A DNA stretch of 7,924 nt, taken from positions 1 to 7,924 of the forward strand of contig CAAFLF010000023.1 in NCBI GenBank assembly GCA_900763685.1, written 5' to 3'. Shown in pieces: positions 5,289-7,924 of this stretch (position 1 is its first letter; every line of letters begins with the position of its first letter). The notes under the pieces were generated by a model. It was not told where the DNA came from, did no database searches, and saw only the letters and a list, made by a program, of their open reading frames with translations. The position numbers and the translations under genes were made by a program. Source of the DNA: an uncultured Oscillospiraceae bacterium. Lineage in GTDB: Bacteria > Bacillota > Clostridia > Oscillospirales > Oscillospiraceae.

Positions 5289-6260
5289 ATGCGGATCGGC
5301 AATGTCACCCTGGAAGCGCCCCTGCTGCTGGCCCCCATGGCCGGCGTCACCGACGCCGCCTTCCGTCTCATCTGCCGGGAGGAGGGCGCCGCCTTCACCT
5401 GCACGGAGCTCATCTCCTCCAAGGCCCTCTGCTTCCACGATAAGAAAACCTACCCCCTGCTGCGCCGCTTCCCCGGGGAGCGGCCCTCGGCGGTGCAGAT
5501 CTTCGGCAGCGACCCCGTCTGCATGGCGGAGGCCGCCGCCATCGCCCTGGAGGAGACCGGTGCCCAAATCATCGACCTGAACATGGGCTGCCCCATGGGC
5601 AAGATCGTGAACAACGGCGACGGCTCCGCCCTGATGAAGACTCCCGACCTCGCGGGCCGCATCGTGGAGGCCGTCAACGCCGCCGTCCCCGTGCCGGTGA
5701 CGGCCAAGATCCGCCGGGGCTGGGACATGGGCAGCTGCAACTGCGTGGAGGTCGCGAAGGTCCTGGAATCCGCCGGCGCCGCCGCCATCGCCGTCCACGG
5801 CCGCACCCGGGCCCAGATGTACTCCGGCCAGGCGGACTGGAATTGTATCCGGGCGGTGAAGGAGGCGGTGAGCGTCCCCGTCATCGCGAACGGCGACATC
5901 TTTGAGCCCGAGGACGTCCTCCGCATCCTGAAATTTACCTGCGCCGACGCCGCCATGATCGGCCGGGGCTGCTTCGGCAACCCCTGGATCTTCCGCCAGG
6001 CCCGGGCGCTCCTGGACGGGAAGGAGAAGCCCGACCGTCCCCCCCTCGCCCAGCGCTGCGAGACCGCCCTGCGGCAGATCGAACTGGCGGCGGAGCTTCG
6101 GGGGGAGCGGGTGGCCGTGCTGGAGGGCCGCAAGCAGTACTGCTGGTACCTGAAGGGCATCGCCCACTCCGGCTACTATAAGGAAAAGATCGTCCGCATG
6201 AACACCCTGGAGGACGCCCGGGCCGTAACGCAGGGCATCCAGCGGGACCTGACGGACTGA
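5289..6260 (+). CDS. dusB: tRNA-dihydrouridine synthase (DusB-like)
   Basis: FMN flavoenzyme that reduces specific uridines in tRNA D-loops to dihydrouridine using NAD(P)H; cytosolic. The 323 residues match the DusB family. Seen in order: an N-terminal TIM-barrel opening APMAGVTD (15-22, FMN contact), QIFG (70-73), DLNMGCP (96-102) with catalytic Cys101, then NNGDGSALM (108-116), TAKIRRGWD (138-146) with conserved Lys140, VHGRTRAQMYSGQADW (169-184) with His170, IANGDI (199-204), and MIGRGCFGNPWIF (223-235, FMN phosphate). The C-terminal ~80 residues form the helical tRNA-binding domain. The usual GCPxPKVVKNG block reads GCPMGKIVNNG, with Gly for the usual Pro, a mild deviation. The start has AAAGGAGG nine bases upstream. 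The subclass (B rather than A or C) is inferred from overall pattern. Two sigma-regulation genes follow after 35 bases. Confidence 0.94.
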   Translation: MRIGNVTLEAPLLLAPMAGVTDAAFRLICREEGAAFTCTELISSKALCFHDKKTYPLLRRFPGERPSAVQIFGSDPVCMAEAAAIALEETGAQIIDLNMGCPMGKIVNNGDGSALMKTPDLAGRIVEAVNAAVPVPVTAKIRRGWDMGSCNCVEVAKVLESAGAAAIAVHGRTRAQMYSGQADWNCIRAVKEAVSVPVIANGDIFEPEDVLRILKFTCADAAMIGRGCFGNPWIFRQARALLDGKEKPDRPPLAQRCETALRQIELAAELRGERVAVLEGRKQYCWYLKGIAHSGYYKEKIVRMNTLEDARAVTQGIQRDLTD

Positions 6261-6295
6261 CAAGAACGATGATCTCACACGAGAGGAGGGACGGC

Positions 6296-6904
6296 ATGGC
6301 GGAGAGCATGGAAGACATCTGGCTGCGAAAAGCCAAGGACGGCGACCAGGACGCCTTCGGCTGCCTGGTCCGGGCCTATGAGAAGCGGGTCTTCGCCCTG
6401 ACCCGCCGCCTCTGCGCCGACCCCTCCGACGCGGAGGAGGCCGCCCAGGACGCGTTCCTGGCCGTCTGGCAGGGCCTGCCGAATTTCCGGGGCGAGGCCA
6501 GCTTCTCCACCTGGCTCTACCGGCTCACCGCCAACGCCTGCGCGGACATCCTCCGGCGCAGGCAGCGCCGCTCCGGCCAGGACGAGCCCCTGGACCAGGC
6601 GGAGACCCTCCCCGCCCGGGGCCCCGGCCCCCAGGAGGCGGCGGAGCGCAAAGAGCTCCGCTCCGCCATCGAGGCGGGACTCCGGCAGCTGCCGGAGGAC
6701 TACCGGACGGCCCTCATCCTCCGGGAGATCCAGCAGCTCTCCTACGAGGAGATCGCCGCCGCCACCGGGGCGGAGCTTGGCACCGTGAAGTCCCGGATCA
6801 GCCGGGGCCGGGGAGCGCTGCGAAAATTTCTGACGGAAAGCGGGAACCTTTCCGGTTTCCCTGCGTCTAACCGGATAGAAACGGGAAAGGGGGGACGCGG
6901 ATGA
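6296..6904 (+). CDS. ECF RNA polymerase sigma factor, RpoE/SigW-like
   Basis: A 202-residue ECF sigma factor. Region 2 is at about 20-92: DAFGCLVRAYEKRVFALTRR, DAEEAAQDAFLAVWQGL, FRGEASFSTWLYRLTAN, ACADILRRRQRR. A Pro/Gly-rich linker (95-115) leads to region 4 (about 121-180): LRQLPEDYRTALILREIQQL, SYEEIAAATGAELGTVKSRI, SRGRGALRKFL. The last ~20 residues are a polar tail. ATG at 6296 is chosen for AGGAGG at 6284-6289, six bases upstream; an upstream ATG at 6269 has no such site, and another ATG at 6308 is less well placed. The gene follows dus by 35 bases with no terminator, so it may be co-transcribed. Its TGA overlaps the ATG of the anti-sigma gene (ATGA, 6901-6904), the usual coupled layout. 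Its regulon and signal cannot be read from here. Confidence 0.95.
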   Translation: MAESMEDIWLRKAKDGDQDAFGCLVRAYEKRVFALTRRLCADPSDAEEAAQDAFLAVWQGLPNFRGEASFSTWLYRLTANACADILRRRQRRSGQDEPLDQAETLPARGPGPQEAAERKELRSAIEAGLRQLPEDYRTALILREIQQLSYEEIAAATGAELGTVKSRISRGRGALRKFLTESGNLSGFPASNRIETGKGGRG

Positions 6905-7731
6905 CGCCCTGTGAGAACTACTGGGAGGCGCTGAACGCCTTCGTGGACGGGGAATGCTCCCCGGAGGAGGAAGCGGCCCTCCGCGCCCACCTGGCGGACT
7001 GCGCCGCCTGCCGGGAGGCCCTGGCGGAGCTCACCGCCCTCCATGACGGCTTCCCGGATTGGGAGGACGAGGCGGTCCCGGAGGGCTTCGCCGACGGCGT
7101 CCTCCAGAAGATCGCGGAAACTCCTCAGCAAGCGCCGAAGAAAGGAAAGAGAAAGCGTTCCGGCGCCGCCTGGGCGTCCCTCGCCGCGTGCCTGGGCGTC
7201 ATGGTCCTGCTGGGTTCCCTCTTCCCCGGGCTCCGGAGCGCCAGTTCCTCCAACAACGCCGCCCCCGCCAGTGACGCCGCCGTGACCGGAGGCCAGGCCG
7301 CCGCACCCCAGAGCGGCGAGACGGAGGATGCCCTCATGGGCACCCAGGCCATGGAGGCCGGCGGGGAGGACCCCAGCAAGCTGATGACGGACCGGGCCAA
7401 GCTCACCCAGGCCGGTGCCGACCTCCGCTGGACCCTGACGGCCAGTGAGGAGCAAGAGCTCCTCTCCGGCTACGACTGCCGGGAAACGGAGGACGGCCGG
7501 GTCTACACCCTCACCGCGGGCGACCTGGAGAGCGTCCGCGCCCAGGCGGAGGAGGAGGGCATCTCCCTCTGGGAGGACTCCTCCACCGTCTACGCCACCG
7601 CCGCTCCCGCCGCCTCCCAGCCCCCCGAGCCCGCCGCCAGTCCCGACGCCTCCGCCAACTCCTACTCTAACTCCGGCAGCGGCGAGATCGAGACCTATCG
7701 GGTCCTCATCCAGCCAATGGAGGAGAATTAA
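6901..7731 (+). CDS. Zinc-finger (ZAS-type) membrane anti-sigma factor
   Basis: A 276-residue partner of the preceding sigma factor. The N-terminus has the anti-sigma zinc domain: CENYWEALNAFVDGECSPEE, then His30-x3-Cys34-x2-Cys37 (HLADCAAC), with an upstream Cys at 4 or 19 as a possible extra ligand. A linker ending in a basic patch (PKKGKRKR, 79-86) precedes one membrane segment at about 88-109. Outside the membrane, 113-160 is Ala/Ser/Gly-rich and probably unstructured; 160-232 looks folded (RWTLTASEEQELLSG, DGRVYTLTAGDLESVRAQ); 233-262 is again Ala/Pro/Ser-rich; and the end ETYRVLIQP looks like a beta strand. Family knowledge: such proteins sequester the sigma factor until regulated proteolysis releases it. 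The outer part resembles no sensor domain I can name. It is coupled to the sigma gene by a four-base overlap and followed by a strong terminator five bases after its stop codon. Confidence 0.9.
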   Translation: MTPCENYWEALNAFVDGECSPEEEAALRAHLADCAACREALAELTALHDGFPDWEDEAVPEGFADGVLQKIAETPQQAPKKGKRKRSGAAWASLAACLGVMVLLGSLFPGLRSASSSNNAAPASDAAVTGGQAAAPQSGETEDALMGTQAMEAGGEDPSKLMTDRAKLTQAGADLRWTLTASEEQELLSGYDCRETEDGRVYTLTAGDLESVRAQAEEEGISLWEDSSTVYATAAPAASQPPEPAASPDASANSYSNSGSGEIETYRVLIQPMEEN

Positions 7732-7735
7732 AGCC

Positions 7736-7762
7736 AAAAGGCCGCCTTTCGGCGGCCTTTTT
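7736..7762 (+). terminator. Intrinsic terminator of the dus-sigma-anti-sigma run
   Basis: AAAAGGCCGCC (7736-7746), loop TTTC, GGCGGCCTTTT (7751-7761) and one more T. An 11-bp stem with a 3' T run starts five bases past the TAA stop. The flanking A and T runs make it potentially bidirectional. Confidence 0.92.
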
Positions 7763-7781
7763 CGCGTCTTCCACACCGAAA

Positions 7782-7799
7782 ACCGGTTGCCCAACCGGT
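7782..7799. repeat. 7-bp hairpin past the terminator
   Basis: ACCGGTT (7782-7788), loop GCCC, AACCGGT (7793-7799). No T run follows. It is one of three extra inverted repeats in the gene-free right end of the window. Confidence 0.5.
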
Positions 7800-7834
7800 G
7801 GGGCGGGGCATCCCCCGCAAAGATTCCACCCCCA

Positions 7835-7863
7835 TTTTCTTTTTGCGAGCGGCAAAAAGAAAA
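7835..7863. repeat. Perfect 12-bp A/T-rich hairpin
   Basis: TTTTCTTTTTGC (7835-7846), loop GAGCG, GCAAAAAGAAAA (7852-7863). A related purine stretch, TCAAAAGAAAAAG, follows at about 7878-7890. The stem is unusually A/T-rich for this genome. It could be a terminator core for either strand or part of a dispersed intergenic repeat; the sequence alone does not decide. Confidence 0.5.
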
Positions 7864-7895
7864 CGGCGGTGGAGCCGTCAAAAGAAAAAGCGCCT

Positions 7896-7918
7896 CCCGG
7901 CGGCCACAGACCGCCGGG
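7896..7918. repeat. 8-bp G+C hairpin at the right edge
   Basis: CCCGGCGG (7896-7903), loop CCACAGA, CCGCCGGG (7911-7918). It ends six bases before the window edge, so any T run or following gene is out of view. Confidence 0.4.
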
Positions 7919-7924
7919 GGAAAC

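Noticed and set aside
5214..6278. A minus-strand 354-codon frame antisense to the dihydrouridine synthase
   Set aside because: The composition is a shadow of the dus codons; no domain is seen and the opposite strand has a complete conserved enzyme.
6200..6295. ECF-type autoregulatory promoter (AAC then CGT-like boxes) before the second sigma factor
   Set aside because: GTAAC occurs in the end of dus, but no acceptable -10 box lies at the right distance.
6742..7881. A minus-strand 379-codon frame antisense to the second sigma/anti-sigma pair
   Set aside because: It is Gly-rich low-complexity shadow sequence that runs through a terminator; the plus strand has clear zinc-domain and sigma region 4 motifs.

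Overview
This window is G+C-rich DNA, roughly two thirds G+C by eye, with strong AGGAGG-type ribosome binding sites, short intergenic gaps and intrinsic terminators. It carries two sigma/anti-sigma pairs, one with a DUF4367-type partner of the kind common in Firmicutes. Together these suggest a high-G+C anaerobic Clostridia genome, most likely of the Oscillospiraceae type (Flavonifractor/Intestinimonas-like). The taxonomic placement is inference from style, not from a marker gene.

Layout. Positions 1-226 hold no convincing gene but are packed with hairpins, one of them a good terminator. A leftward operon follows: mtnA (1004-2083), then deoD (227-955), with a readable sigma-A type promoter at 2132-2160. 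Next, also leftward, is an 89-residue two-helix membrane protein (2263-2532) with its own promoter and a strong terminator at 2183-2215. Upstream of that are two tightly spaced small membrane proteins (2612-2920 and 2939-3265) that resemble each other and share a promoter at 3306-3334. Further right are a membrane-anchored DUF4367 protein (3416-4528) and an ECF-like sigma factor (4525-5040), overlapping by 4 bases and also leftward.

The 5041-5288 gap is a divergent promoter region. To its right, rightward, lie a tRNA-dihydrouridine synthase (5289-6260), a second ECF sigma factor (6296-6904) and its zinc-finger-type anti-sigma factor (6901-7731), again overlapping by 4 bases. The run ends at a textbook terminator (7736-7762). 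The last ~160 bases hold three more hairpins and no gene.

How the genes work together. mtnA and deoD make a plausible two-step salvage route: phosphorolysis of a 5'-modified purine nucleoside (methylthioadenosine or 5'-deoxyadenosine), then isomerisation of the sugar-1-phosphate to a ketose-1-phosphate. DeoD has Cys instead of the His that normally meets the nucleoside 5'-hydroxyl, which fits a 5'-deoxy or 5'-thio substrate. This is the most interesting lead here. The two sigma/anti-sigma pairs look like independent membrane-signalling switches, read outward from the same central region. No CRISPR array, transposase, tRNA or rRNA gene was seen.
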